Shown: positions 1 through 8,784 of the stretch, one piece after another
How the letters are laid out: each line of letters starts with the position of its first letter
Numbering within the stretch: position 1 is the stretch's first letter
NCBI GenBank assembly: GCA_002382665.1
Contig: DFZA01000010.1
Coordinates: 1 to 64,000 of the forward strand
Direction of reading: 5' to 3'
Source of the DNA: Peptococcaceae bacterium UBA4068
Lineage (GTDB): Bacteria > Bacillota > Dehalobacteriia > UBA4068
DNA length: 64,000 bases
Program-made: the position numbers and the translations under genes
The notes under the pieces: generated by a model
Told to the model about the DNA's origin: nothing
Seen by the model: the letters and a program-made list of their open reading frames with translations, nothing else
Database searches by the model: none

Positions 1-333
1 TGCCTAAATAATGTACCATATCTAATTTGCTTTGTCAACATTATTTTCGTAAATTTGACTTTTATTTTTATATGATTTTTTATAAAAAATATTATGCTTT
101 AAGTGCGCAAATATAAATAGTAAAATTTACAGGAATATCTATCCTAATTTGAGAAACAATTATTAATCTTCCAGACAATTAACAAAAAACTAAGCTTTGC
201 CTATAAAAAGTCATGCACTTACTTCCTTATTATTATAATTCTTTTATCTCCCGCAGTAAAATTCAGTAACCGGCAATGCGTTTGAGCAGACTTTGACTCA
301 TTATTCAGTTAATTCCATAAATCGGCTCAAAAA
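1..333. other. AT-rich non-coding region upstream of mutA
   Basis: No open reading frame with a ribosome binding site is visible on either strand. The stretch is very AT-rich and holds no recognisable riboswitch core; a cobalamin riboswitch was looked for because of the B12-dependent operon downstream and was not seen. It probably separates the mut operon from a gene outside the window. Confidence 0.6.
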
Positions 334-362
334 TTGACATTGCTATCTATACATTATATTAT
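334..362 (+). promoter_or_regulatory. Probable sigma-A promoter of the mutA-mutB-meaB operon
   Basis: TTGACA at 334-339 and TATTAT at 357-362 are separated by 17 nt. The predicted transcript starts near 369 and has a leader of about 80 nt before mutA. Confidence 0.7.
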
Positions 363-451
363 ATTTAAGTGGGGTTGGAACCCAATTGCTTGATTTCAGT
401 ATTGTTTTTACATAAATATAATTCAAAGATCACTAAGAAAGGATGTCATTT

Positions 452-2512
452 ATGGAAAGAGAAAACAATTCCTCCGCTATACCAGCTGTTTCCTTCGATG
501 AATTTGCTTCTACCTCATATGAGCAATGGAGGGAAGCTGCGGAGGCAGCTCTCAAAGGAGCGCCTTTTGACAAAAAGCTGCTCAGTAAAACTTATGAGGG
601 CATTACCATTCAGCCGATTTATACCCGTCAAAGCTCAGAAGAGTTCAGACAACGGCTGACATTCCCTGGAGCCAAAGATTTTTTACGCGGCACAAATGCC
701 GCTGGCTACATCGCTCAGCCTTGGGCTATCGCTCAAGCCAGCGACGCGGTATTACCGGAAGAAGCCAATGCGATAATTAAAAAAGAATTAAGCAAAGGCG
801 CTAACGCTGTTGCTTTCGGACCTCAGTTGATATTGGAAACATTGGAAGATGCCGAGGCACTGTTTGACGGTATCGACCTTAGCATATATCCGCTCAATTT
901 ATATGCCGGTGAAAGCGCCTACGCTCTGCTCGCTTTAATTAAAGCTTATGCGGACAAAAAAGGCATTGACAGCGCCAAACTTAGCGGCTGCGTCGGTGCA
1001 GACCCGGCTGGCTCGCTGGCAGCTACCGGTAAAATCGCCAATTCAATAGAACAATTACTGGCGCAATTATCAACAGCTTTAAAATGGAGTCTCAACAATG
1101 CACCGCAGCTCAAGACCATATATATTCAAGGTTCCGTATATCATAACGGTGGTGCCAACGCGGTACAGGAAGTTGCTGCTTGCATGTCAAGCGCCATTGC
1201 TTATATTGAAGCGCTGTTAAAAGACGGTTATAAGATCAATGATATTGCCAAAACAATCCGTTTTGAATTTTCTCTTGGCGCCAATTTCTTTATGGAAATT
1301 GCCAAGATCCGTGCAGCTCGTTTGATCTGGGCACAAATTATTAAAGCTTACGGCGGTAATGATGAAGCGGCCAAGATTAGTATCGCTGCCAGTACTTCCT
1401 CGTTTACCTCAACCGTTTATGATCCCTATGTAAATATTCTGCGTAGCACTACTCAAGCGTTTTCCGGTGTAGTCGGCGGTGTTGACGCCCTACAGGTTAA
1501 ACCATTCGATGAAGCTGTCCGTCCCAGCGACGAACTTTCACGCCGCATCGCCCGCAACATTCAAGTAATGATGCAGAACGAATTCAATCTGCTTTCACCG
1601 GTTGATCCTGCCGGCGGTTCCTGGTATATTGAAACGCTGACCGGTCAATTAGCCGAAGCTATCTGGGCTGCGATGCAAAAGATCGAGGCAGACGGCGGCA
1701 TATTTGCCGTATTGCAAGCCGGCACACTGCAAGATCAGATTGCTGCCACACTAAACGAAAGATTTAACAAACTAGCTACCCGTGTCGATAAAGCAGTCGG
1801 TACCAACATGTATGCCAATATGCTCGAAGAAAAGCTGCAAGGCTCCTGTGAATGCGATAAACAGCAAGCAGCCCGTAAAGCCGCAGCCGCTAAACATGCC
1901 GCTCTTTACAACAAAGCCGATATCGACAAAGCTCTGACAAATATCGATAAATGCATCGGCAGTGCAGTAAAAGCCATTGCCGCCGGCGCCACGGTCAATG
2001 ATATCGCCGCAAAACTGTCCGGAGCCGGTTTAAGCGTCAAAGAAATTCCCGCCCACCGCTGGACTGAACAGTTCGAGACCCTGCGTAGCAGGACCGAAGC
2101 ATATAAAGCAGCCAATGGCAAAGACATCAAAGTCTTCCTCGCCAACATGGGGCCGATTCCCCAACACAAAGCCCGCGCCGATTTCTCCACCGGTTTCATG
2201 GAAGTCGCTGGCTTCGAAGTTTTGAAAAATGACGGTTTTGCCACCGTCGACGAAGCAGCTGCCGCAGCCAAAGCCAGCGGAGCCGATGTAACTATCATTT
2301 GCTCCACCGACGACACCTATCCGGAAATTGTACCGGCACTGGCCACACAAATCAAAGCTGCCTGTCCCGCCATGAAGATAATCGTCGCCGGAGCACCTGC
2401 GCCTGAATTTAAAGACGCTTGGATAAAAGTCGGCGTTGACGATTTTATTCACGTTAAGGCTAATTGCTTAAAAATCTTAAGCAAAATCCAAGAAGCAAGG
2501 GGGATATGCTAA
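452..2512 (+). CDS. mutA: Methylmalonyl-CoA mutase, small (beta) subunit
   Basis: Non-catalytic partner of the adenosylcobalamin-dependent mutase that interconverts succinyl-CoA and (R)-methylmalonyl-CoA in the propionate pathway. The 686-residue product has the TIM-barrel mutase domain (roughly residues 30-480) and a C-terminal flavodoxin-like B12 fold (roughly 555-686). That fold lacks the cobalt-ligand DxHxxG signature: the matching stretch reads NMGPIPQHKARAD. This is typical of the small subunit and separates it from the next gene. Two start codons are possible. ATG 443 directly abuts the AAGAAAGG ribosome binding site ending at 442, while ATG 452 lies 9 nt from it, so 452 is chosen. The stop codon overlaps the start of mutB (TAATG), suggesting translational coupling. 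Confidence 0.95.
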   Translation: MERENNSSAIPAVSFDEFASTSYEQWREAAEAALKGAPFDKKLLSKTYEGITIQPIYTRQSSEEFRQRLTFPGAKDFLRGTNAAGYIAQPWAIAQASDAVLPEEANAIIKKELSKGANAVAFGPQLILETLEDAEALFDGIDLSIYPLNLYAGESAYALLALIKAYADKKGIDSAKLSGCVGADPAGSLAATGKIANSIEQLLAQLSTALKWSLNNAPQLKTIYIQGSVYHNGGANAVQEVAACMSSAIAYIEALLKDGYKINDIAKTIRFEFSLGANFFMEIAKIRAARLIWAQIIKAYGGNDEAAKISIAASTSSFTSTVYDPYVNILRSTTQAFSGVVGGVDALQVKPFDEAVRPSDELSRRIARNIQVMMQNEFNLLSPVDPAGGSWYIETLTGQLAEAIWAAMQKIEADGGIFAVLQAGTLQDQIAATLNERFNKLATRVDKAVGTNMYANMLEEKLQGSCECDKQQAARKAAAAKHAALYNKADIDKALTNIDKCIGSAVKAIAAGATVNDIAAKLSGAGLSVKEIPAHRWTEQFETLRSRTEAYKAANGKDIKVFLANMGPIPQHKARADFSTGFMEVAGFEVLKNDGFATVDEAAAAAKASGADVTIICSTDDTYPEIVPALATQIKAACPAMKIIVAGAPAPEFKDAWIKVGVDDFIHVKANCLKILSKIQEARGIC

Positions 2513-4701
2513 TGAATAAGAAAATTGATTTTAGCAAAATAGCCTTCAATAGCGCTGCTCCCCAAGCGAGCAACTTTGAACAATGGAAGGCACAAGTGGA
2601 AAAAGAAACCGGTAAATCCTTCGAAGAGCTTTACTATCGCACCATGGAACAAATCGATCTTAAACCGCTCTATACTGAAGCTGACTATGCCGATGCCACT
2701 CATCTCGAATACATGGCTGGCGTGCCGCCGTTCCTGCGCGGACCATACCCGACAATGTATGTTGTCCGTCCTTGGACAGTACGTCAATACGCAGGTTTCT
2801 CTACCGCAGAAGAAAGTAATGCTTTCTATCGCCGCAATCTGGCCGCCGGACAAAAAGGCCTTTCGATTGCCTTTGACTTAGCTACCCACCGCGGTTACGA
2901 CTCAGATCATCCGCGTGTAGTTGGCGACGTTGGTAAAGCAGGAGTGGCCGTTGACTCGATCCTTGATATGGAGATACTCTTCTCCGGTATACCGCTCGAT
3001 CAGATGTCGGTTTCCATGACAATGAACGGCGCTGTATTACCCATCATGGCGTTTTATATCGTCGCTGCCGAAGAACAGGGCGTTGACAAAAAAGTCCTTT
3101 CCGGCACCATCCAAAACGATATCTTAAAAGAATTTATGGTACGTAACACTTACATCTACCCGCCGGCCGCCTCAATGAGAATTATCGGCGATATTTTCGC
3201 CTACACATCCAAGAATATGCCTAAGTTCAACAGCATCAGTATTTCTGGCTATCATATGCAGGAAGCCGGAGCTACCGCTGATATCGAAATGGGCTATACT
3301 CTGGCCGATGGTTGGGAATACATCCGTACAGGTCTTGCCGCCGGTCTGGCAATCGACGACTTCGCGCCGCGGCTCTCCTTCTTCTGGGGCATCGGCAAAA
3401 ATTATTTCATGGAAGTTGCCAAAATGCGTGCCGCCAGAGTGCTCTGGGCCAAGATCATCAAACAATACAATCCTAAGAGCAACAAATCGATGGCTCTGCG
3501 CACCCATTGCCAAACCTCAGGCTGGAGCCTTACTGCTCAGGATCCGTTCAACAATGTTGCACGCACCTGCGTTGAAGCTATGGCAGCTGCTCTCGGACAT
3601 ACCCAATCGCTGCATACCAATGCTCTTGACGAAGCAATCGCCTTACCTACCGATTTCTCGGCTCGTATCGCGCGTAATACGCAGCTCTACATTCAGGATG
3701 AGACCAATGTCTGCAAAGTCGTTGATCCGTGGGGCGGCTCCTATTATGTCGAAGCCCTTACCGATGAGCTGATTCGCCGCGCTTGGGCCCATATTCAAGA
3801 AATTGAAGAACTTGGCGGCATGAGTAAAGCAATAGAAACAGGCTTGCCCAAGATGAGAATCGAAGAAGCATCTGCTCGTCGGCAAGCCCATATCGATTCT
3901 ACCGATGAAAAGATTATCGGCTTGAATTACCAACAATTAGATCAGGAAGATCCTATTGATATTCTTGAGGTAGATAACGCTGCTGTGCGGCAGGCCCAGA
4001 TTGACAGACTTGCCAAACTGCGTGCCAACCGCGATAGCGCTAAAGTCGAACAATGCTTGAATGCTATTACAAAATCCGTAGAAACCGGCGAAGGCAACCT
4101 GCTTGATTTGGCCGTTCAGGCCGCTCGCGCGCGCGCCAGCCTCGGAGAAATTTCAGATGCTGTCGAAAAAGTTTCCGGACGGCATAAGGCAATTATCCGT
4201 TCTATCTCAGGAGTTTACAGTTCTGAATACAGCGATGAATCTATGATCGCAGAAGTAAGAAAAATGACCGATGAATTTGAACAAAGAGAAGGTCGTCGTC
4301 CTCGTGTCATGGTTGCTAAGATGGGCCAAGACGGTCACGACCGCGGAGCTAAGGTTGTGGCCACCGCCTATGCCGATATGGGATTCGACGTCGACATGGG
4401 TCCGCTTTTCCAAACTCCTGAAGAAACAGCTCAAGATGCCGTTGATAACGATGTTCATATCATTGGCATGAGTTCATTAGCCGCCGGACACAAAACGCTG
4501 TTGCCGCAATTAGTTGAAGAATTAAAGAAACGCGGCCGTGAAGATATCATGATTATCGTTGGCGGCGTTATTCCTGCACAGGATTATCAATTCTTAAGAG
4601 ACCATGGTGCTGCCGCCATCTATGGCCCGGGTTCTGTCATTCCTACCTGCGCCAAAGATATGTTGGAAAAACTCAACGCACGTCTGGCAGCCACCGAATA
4701 A
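2512..4701 (+). CDS. mutB: Methylmalonyl-CoA mutase, large (alpha) catalytic subunit
   Basis: Catalytic subunit that binds adenosylcobalamin and the CoA substrate; 729 residues, the usual length. The N-terminal TIM barrel carries the conserved FLRGPYPTMY substrate-channel segment. The C-terminal B12 domain has MGQDGHDRG, with His609 as the predicted lower axial ligand to cobalt. ATG 2506 is only 2 nt from the AAGGGGG ribosome binding site, whereas ATG 2512 is 8 nt away and overlaps the mutA stop, so 2512 is chosen. It is the second gene of the mut operon. Together with meaB it points to succinate/propionate metabolism, although no epimerase or methylmalonyl-CoA decarboxylase gene lies within the window. 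Confidence 0.97.
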   Translation: MNKKIDFSKIAFNSAAPQASNFEQWKAQVEKETGKSFEELYYRTMEQIDLKPLYTEADYADATHLEYMAGVPPFLRGPYPTMYVVRPWTVRQYAGFSTAEESNAFYRRNLAAGQKGLSIAFDLATHRGYDSDHPRVVGDVGKAGVAVDSILDMEILFSGIPLDQMSVSMTMNGAVLPIMAFYIVAAEEQGVDKKVLSGTIQNDILKEFMVRNTYIYPPAASMRIIGDIFAYTSKNMPKFNSISISGYHMQEAGATADIEMGYTLADGWEYIRTGLAAGLAIDDFAPRLSFFWGIGKNYFMEVAKMRAARVLWAKIIKQYNPKSNKSMALRTHCQTSGWSLTAQDPFNNVARTCVEAMAAALGHTQSLHTNALDEAIALPTDFSARIARNTQLYIQDETNVCKVVDPWGGSYYVEALTDELIRRAWAHIQEIEELGGMSKAIETGLPKMRIEEASARRQAHIDSTDEKIIGLNYQQLDQEDPIDILEVDNAAVRQAQIDRLAKLRANRDSAKVEQCLNAITKSVETGEGNLLDLAVQAARARASLGEISDAVEKVSGRHKAIIRSISGVYSSEYSDESMIAEVRKMTDEFEQREGRRPRVMVAKMGQDGHDRGAKVVATAYADMGFDVDMGPLFQTPEETAQDAVDNDVHIIGMSSLAAGHKTLLPQLVEELKKRGREDIMIIVGGVIPAQDYQFLRDHGAAAIYGPGSVIPTCAKDMLEKLNARLAATE

Positions 4702-4720
4702 TTTTGCCTACTTCTCGCAA

Positions 4721-4755
4721 GCCCACCGCCCATGCATACTGCGTGAGCGGTGGGC
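4721..4755 (+). other. Intercistronic hairpin between mutB and meaB
   Basis: GCCCACCGC (4721-4729) pairs perfectly with GCGGTGGGC (4747-4755). A further 5-bp stem (CATGC with GCGTG) forms inside the loop. No T-tract follows, so it is more likely an RNA-stability or processing element, or a weak attenuator, than a full terminator. Confidence 0.6.
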
Positions 4756-4779
4756 AATATTTACTAACAAGAGGTTTTT

Positions 4780-5907
4780 ATGCCATACGATACCTATAAG
4801 CCCGAATGGGCTCCCGATCAAGATGATCAGGATAGCGATAAATTTGCCTGCCGCGTTATGACTGGCGTAGAAGATCCTTACGCCAATGTTCAAAACTCAG
4901 ATGCGGTTAAAAAGCCACCGAAATTAACCATTGACGATTACGTGGAGGGTATTTTGGCTGGCAATAGGATGGTATTGTCTAGAGCTATTACTAAGGTTGA
5001 AAGTAATGCTTCAAAGCATTTTGAAATAGGACAAGAAATAGTACAGCGGATACTTCCTTACACTGGCAAGGCAATTAGAGTAGGTATCACTGGAGTACCC
5101 GGGGCTGGCAAGAGTACCTTTATCGAAGCATTAGGCACGCGACTGTGTACTTCTGGCAAAAAAGTTGCCGTACTGGCCGTTGATCCCAGCAGCAGTTTAT
5201 CTCATGGAAGTATCCTCGGTGATAAAACTCGCATGGAACAATTATCACGGGATAAAAACGCCTTTATCCGGCCCTCTCCTTCCGGAGGAACTTTGGGCGG
5301 AGTCACCCGAAAAAGCCGTGAGACACTGCTTCTTTGCGAAGCGGCCGGTTATGAAGTAATACTGGTTGAAACTGTGGGTGTCGGTCAGAGTGAGACAACA
5401 GTCCGTTCAATGGTTGACTTTTTCCTCACTGTTGTAATAACCGGCGCCGGCGATGATTTGCAAGGCTTAAAAAAAGGCATCCTTGAATTGGCTGATGCAA
5501 TTATTGTTAATAAGGCTGACGGAGCCAATAAACAAAAAGCACTTGTAACAAGAGCTGATTATGAGCAAATACTCCATTATATCCGCCCTGCCACTGAGGG
5601 CTGGCGCACACAGGCTTTTACCTGTTCATCATTAACAGGTGAAGGAGTCTGGGAAATCTGGGATGTAGTCACAGCCTTTGTAGAACAGATGCGCATCAGC
5701 GGTCTTTTGCAGCATCGCCGACAGGAACAGAATTTAACCTGGGTCAAAGAAATGGTTGATCAATATATACGTACCCTGCTATTGCAAAATCACCAAATTG
5801 CCGGGAAAATTACCGACACGGAAAACAGCGTGGCAAAAGGGGAAATGACTCCAACAGCAGCCCTGCGGCAGATTATCGCGGAAATTGATGAAGCATTTGT
5901 TAAATAG
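4780..5907 (+). CDS. meaB: Methylmalonyl-CoA mutase-protecting G-protein chaperone MeaB (ArgK family)
   Basis: P-loop GTPase of the SIMIBI class that gates cofactor loading and protects methylmalonyl-CoA mutase from inactivation. Walker A GVPGAGKST is at residues 105-113, followed by AVDPSSSLSHGSILGDKTRM and the switch segment VETVGVGQSE. The base-recognition motif is NKADG. The 375-residue protein has an acidic N-terminal stretch of about 45 residues (DQDDQDSDK) before the usual family start near LTIDDYVEGILAGNR. An AGAGG ribosome binding site precedes ATG 4780. Its place directly after mutAB makes the chaperone role secure. An older name, ArgK (arginine transport kinase), is a historical misassignment. 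Confidence 0.95.
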   Translation: MPYDTYKPEWAPDQDDQDSDKFACRVMTGVEDPYANVQNSDAVKKPPKLTIDDYVEGILAGNRMVLSRAITKVESNASKHFEIGQEIVQRILPYTGKAIRVGITGVPGAGKSTFIEALGTRLCTSGKKVAVLAVDPSSSLSHGSILGDKTRMEQLSRDKNAFIRPSPSGGTLGGVTRKSRETLLLCEAAGYEVILVETVGVGQSETTVRSMVDFFLTVVITGAGDDLQGLKKGILELADAIIVNKADGANKQKALVTRADYEQILHYIRPATEGWRTQAFTCSSLTGEGVWEIWDVVTAFVEQMRISGLLQHRRQEQNLTWVKEMVDQYIRTLLLQNHQIAGKITDTENSVAKGEMTPTAALRQIIAEIDEAFVK

Positions 5908-5920
5908 CATTTGAAAACTA

Positions 5921-5953
5921 AGAGACTGTCCTTTTAAGGACAGTCTCTTTTTA
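5921..5953 (+). terminator. Rho-independent terminator of the mut operon
   Basis: AGAGACTGTCCTT (5921-5933) and AAGGACAGTCTCT (5936-5948) form a near-perfect stem followed by TTTTT. It sits between convergent genes. The minus-strand side has only a poor T-tract. Confidence 0.9.
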
Positions 5954-6493
5954 TTATAGGCTTTTACCTAATTGTTCGGCAGATAACAATGCCGGGTGAT
6001 TTTCAATTTCTCCGATATCATGAACATTATCGGCAATTACTATACCGCAATTTTGCCATTCCAAGTACTTAAGAATTGCATTGTAAGTAGATACTAAAGC
6101 GGCAGAGACAGGGGTTGCAGCACCGCAACACACCAAAAGAGCTGCTCTATTAATGGAAGTTCTCTTTTTTAGCGAACCACCACGGGCATAAAAACGGTCA
6201 ATAACGGTTTTAATTTGCGCCGAAAAATTGAAATAATATAGAGGAGTTGCAAATACAATCATTTCCGCACTCTGCCAATGGCCGTATATTTGTTCCATAT
6301 CATCATGCTGCAGACAGATACCATCATGGTCACGGCAATAACCACAGGCACGGCAAGCGCCTATATTCAGCTGAGCCGTATCAACAGTTACGACTTGATG
6401 ACCTACAGATTTGGCACCGTTAGTAAAAGCCGCAGCCAACGCAGATGAATTACCATCTTTACGCGGACTACCGGTAAGTAATAATATCTCCAA
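5954..6493 (-). CDS. Flavodoxin-fold iron-sulfur flavoprotein / NAD(P)H-dependent FMN reductase family
   Basis: 179-residue protein of the NADPH-dependent FMN reductase/Isf group. It begins with the phosphate-binding loop LLTGSPRKDGNSSALA (FMN phosphate site) and has the compact cysteine cluster CRACGYCRDHDGIC near residues 47-60, which in iron-sulfur flavoproteins binds a 4Fe-4S cluster. The ATPLYYFNFSAQIKTVIDRFY segment is the typical flavin-edge motif. The start codon is TTG (6491-6493), supported by an AAGGAGGG site about 6 nt upstream. It likely moves electrons between low-potential carriers and an unknown acceptor; the substrate cannot be told from sequence. Confidence 0.85.
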   Translation of the reverse strand: MEILLLTGSPRKDGNSSALAAAFTNGAKSVGHQVVTVDTAQLNIGACRACGYCRDHDGICLQHDDMEQIYGHWQSAEMIVFATPLYYFNFSAQIKTVIDRFYARGGSLKKRTSINRAALLVCCGAATPVSAALVSTYNAILKYLEWQNCGIVIADNVHDIGEIENHPALLSAEQLGKSL

Positions 6494-6666
6494 TATAAAC
6501 CCTCCTTACAAAAACTAGTAGCACAACGCCAATAAGCGGGTATGGGGGTTATCAATAAGGCATCACGCCAGCCATCAGTTTGCACTCCGTGGATCATATC
6601 ATCCTTGAGTGCAATAGATAAGTCATCAACCATCGCTGCCAACTTTTACCAATTAAGCAAAAGCGT

Positions 6667-7488
6667 TCACCTCTCAATGATCCTGTTTACGGTGTTTAAC
6701 TTTGTGTTTGGAATAGCGAGGCGGTTTGCATTTTGATTTGCAGCCACCGTTTTCAACAGCTGATTAACATGATATTGTTGATTATATTGATCTATATCTC
6801 CACCAGTAGCCAGATATTCCTCTAATGGGCCATCTAACCTTAAGTAAGCAATCTTCAATTCCTCGGCAATTAATCCTTGTAGTTTCAGTTTGTTATTTAC
6901 TTCTTGCCATAACAAAGACGCCATACGAGCCTTCTCATGCAAACGCTCTGTTATATCAATCCGTTGCCGATCCCATAATGCATCAAGCTCAGCAATAACG
7001 ATTTCATTTAATAACGGCTGCAATTGTTGTCTTTTGCTAAGAGCATATTTGAATGCCACATTATCGCAAAATATCTGCGGATCGGCAATTTTAACCACAA
7101 CATTACCCTCTGCTAAAACCCGCATCAATCCATAATGGTCATCGCGTACCAACAACGGCAAAGGTGTATGCCAACCAACTAACATCCTCTCCAGTCGCAC
7201 AAACAACAGTTGAGCATAAAACAACGAATTTTGCCCTTCTTTGAGTTCCAATTCAGATGTAAGCTGCGGCAATAATCTGGCAGATAGGCGATACTCACCA
7301 GCGTGTAATACATCGCATACTTTGCCATGCTTATAAAATACTGCGGCAAAACCATCGTTTACTTTTAGCCCCATTCCCATTGCAAACATGTTGTCGGCTA
7401 TTTCTAGCTTCTGTACCAACATTTCATCGCCAAAAGTATCAGCGGACAAAATTATTTTTAATAGTTTCTTTTTTTTGCCCCAGATCAT
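6667..7488 (-). CDS. SPFH/band-7 domain protein, function unknown
   Basis: 273 residues. The segment MGMGLKVNDGFAAVFYKHGKVCDVLHAGEYRLSARLLP resembles the N-terminal strand pattern of SPFH proteins of the YdjI (virion-core-like) group. The middle (roughly 120-230) is a helical SPFH region with many charged residues, and the C-terminus is Gln/Asn-rich. There is no clear transmembrane segment; the Lys-rich N-terminus (WGKKKKLLK) could bind membrane. A GAGGG site precedes ATG 7486-7488. It is 3 nt downstream of the phosphoesterase gene, so the two are probably co-transcribed. No enzymatic motif is visible. The 173 nt between this gene and the flavoprotein gene hold no supported gene. Confidence 0.6.
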   Translation of the reverse strand: MIWGKKKKLLKIILSADTFGDEMLVQKLEIADNMFAMGMGLKVNDGFAAVFYKHGKVCDVLHAGEYRLSARLLPQLTSELELKEGQNSLFYAQLLFVRLERMLVGWHTPLPLLVRDDHYGLMRVLAEGNVVVKIADPQIFCDNVAFKYALSKRQQLQPLLNEIVIAELDALWDRQRIDITERLHEKARMASLLWQEVNNKLKLQGLIAEELKIAYLRLDGPLEEYLATGGDIDQYNQQYHVNQLLKTVAANQNANRLAIPNTKLNTVNRIIER

Positions 7489-7491
7489 TTA

Positions 7492-8352
7492 TTATCCCTC
7501 ACTATTCTTACTATGTAAAGTCAATAATAACAGTTGCGGCCGATTAAACACACGTATCGGGAAAAGACTGTTGCCAAGACCGCGACTGACAACCATTGTT
7601 GTATTACCCTCGTAATAAAAGCCGCTCGTATACTTGGGCCAATAACCCTGACCAGGTGCATAAACCCCACCTATCAGGGGAATACGAATCTGCCCGCCAT
7701 GAGCATGGCCGCAAAAAACTAAATCAGCGCCACAATTTACATAAAGAGCAAAATCCTCCGGCCGATGAGCCAACAATATATTAAACGTACCATCACCTTG
7801 TGATATTAAACTTTCAAGTGTTTGCTGATAATAATTTCCTTCTTGCGCCAATTGCTCGACAGTAGCAAACAAAGGATCGGCCACTCCCATAAGTGATAAC
7901 CGAGAGTTACCTCGTTCTATAAGCATTTGTCGATTATCAAGGATAATTACTCCTATTTCCGTAAGCTGCTTTTTTAACAACTGATATTGATCCGAGGCTG
8001 CCTCATGGTTGCCTGTTACAAAATAAGTGGGAGCAATTTCAACTGCCGCGCAAGCAAAGTCCATTGCCGCATCAATATTTTCCTGTCGACAATCAAGCAA
8101 ATCACCGGTAATAATAATCATATCAGGTCGACTTTTTTTCACCATCTCAATCAAGCGCTGTTGGTGGCTGCCAAAATAGCTATTATGTAAATCGCTAACC
8201 TGTAATATTCTATAACCGTCAAAAGCTTGGTCAATACTCTCATTACTGTATTCAACTTGCGAAAGAACCAAATCTTTGTCTTGCCAGTAACCAAAAATCA
8301 ACAATATTATTATAAATAAAAGCAACGATGAATTCCGCCGCCTTTTTTTCAA
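7492..8352 (-). CDS. Membrane-anchored metallophosphoesterase (YkuE-like)
   Basis: Calcineurin-like phosphoesterase with an N-terminal membrane anchor (SLLLFIIILLIFGYW), so the catalytic domain is probably outside the cytoplasm. The full metal-site series is present: VSDLHNS, ITGDLLD, VTGNHE, LLAHRPEDF and CGHAHGGQ. Homologues such as Bacillus YkuE act on cell-envelope or small phosphoester substrates; the substrate here is unknown. A GTG at 8359-8361 overlaps the GGGGTGAT ribosome binding site, so TTG 8350-8352 is the better start (286 residues). It forms a two-gene unit with the SPFH gene downstream. Confidence 0.88.
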   Translation of the reverse strand: MKKRRRNSSLLLFIIILLIFGYWQDKDLVLSQVEYSNESIDQAFDGYRILQVSDLHNSYFGSHQQRLIEMVKKSRPDMIIITGDLLDCRQENIDAAMDFACAAVEIAPTYFVTGNHEAASDQYQLLKKQLTEIGVIILDNRQMLIERGNSRLSLMGVADPLFATVEQLAQEGNYYQQTLESLISQGDGTFNILLAHRPEDFALYVNCGADLVFCGHAHGGQIRIPLIGGVYAPGQGYWPKYTSGFYYEGNTTMVVSRGLGNSLFPIRVFNRPQLLLLTLHSKNSEG

Positions 8353-8361
8353 TACTATCAC

Positions 8362-8784
8362 CCCAAAATTTTATGACAAGCTAATATCCGGCAAATAGCG
8401 AATTTAAATTTGTCGCTACTAAATATCATATGAAAATTAGCATATGAATATTATGTAAAAATATTAACATATTTGTCGATAAAGCGATTAGCTGCTTCTT
8501 AATAATAGACAGAATATTTACGCTTTAGACATTAACCTCTCTGCCTGTGAGTAAATAAAAATTGTCTAGATAAGCGGGTATGGGAAGATTTTTTATACTT
8601 TTTTTTTCCACACCAGGAAGGAAGAAAATACAACCGCCTTTAGCTGGCATTATGTTGTTAATAATAATTATCTATTAATATTGTGCACTTTTTATCCACA
8701 TATTTTATTAATTTTAATGTATAATTATTAGTGTGTTATTTACTAAATATTTTCTTTACAGATACTAAAATAATATGTCGGCAA
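8362..8784. other. AT-rich intergenic region of about 420 nt, possible 41-codon ORF
   Basis: No established gene was recognised. Two CATATG sites 8 nt apart (near 8428-8447) and several A/T runs are present. On the minus strand, 8525-8650 is an open frame of 41 codons reading MPAKGGCIFFLPGVEKKS and then NLPIPAYLDNFYLLTGREV. It has amino-acid use like a real protein but no Shine-Dalgarno site, so it may be a remnant or chance. No strong terminator after rsfS was found. Confidence 0.4.

Noticed and set aside
372..383. GGGTTGGAACCC inverted repeat just after the mutA transcript start
   Set aside because: Only 5 bp arms with a 2-nt centre; too short to claim an operator.
1..451. Cobalamin riboswitch before the B12-dependent mutase
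   Set aside because: No B12-box-like conserved core or fitting stem set was seen; the leader from the likely promoter is only about 80 nt.
1906..2452. Long antisense frames opposite mutA (136 and 140 codons)
   Set aside because: Shadow frames of a strongly coding gene with biased codons; no ribosome binding sites or family resemblance.
6403..6642. 79-codon minus-strand frame (MVDDLSIALKDDMIHG...) between the SPFH and flavoprotein genes
   Set aside because: No clear ribosome binding site, and about a third of it overlaps the well-supported flavoprotein gene in another frame. Could be a remnant, but not supported.
6532..8584. 15-nt direct repeat ATAAGCGGGTATGGG at 6532-6546 and 8570-8584
   Set aside because: A few exact 15-mers are expected by chance in a 64-kb window counting both strands, and the flanks do not match.
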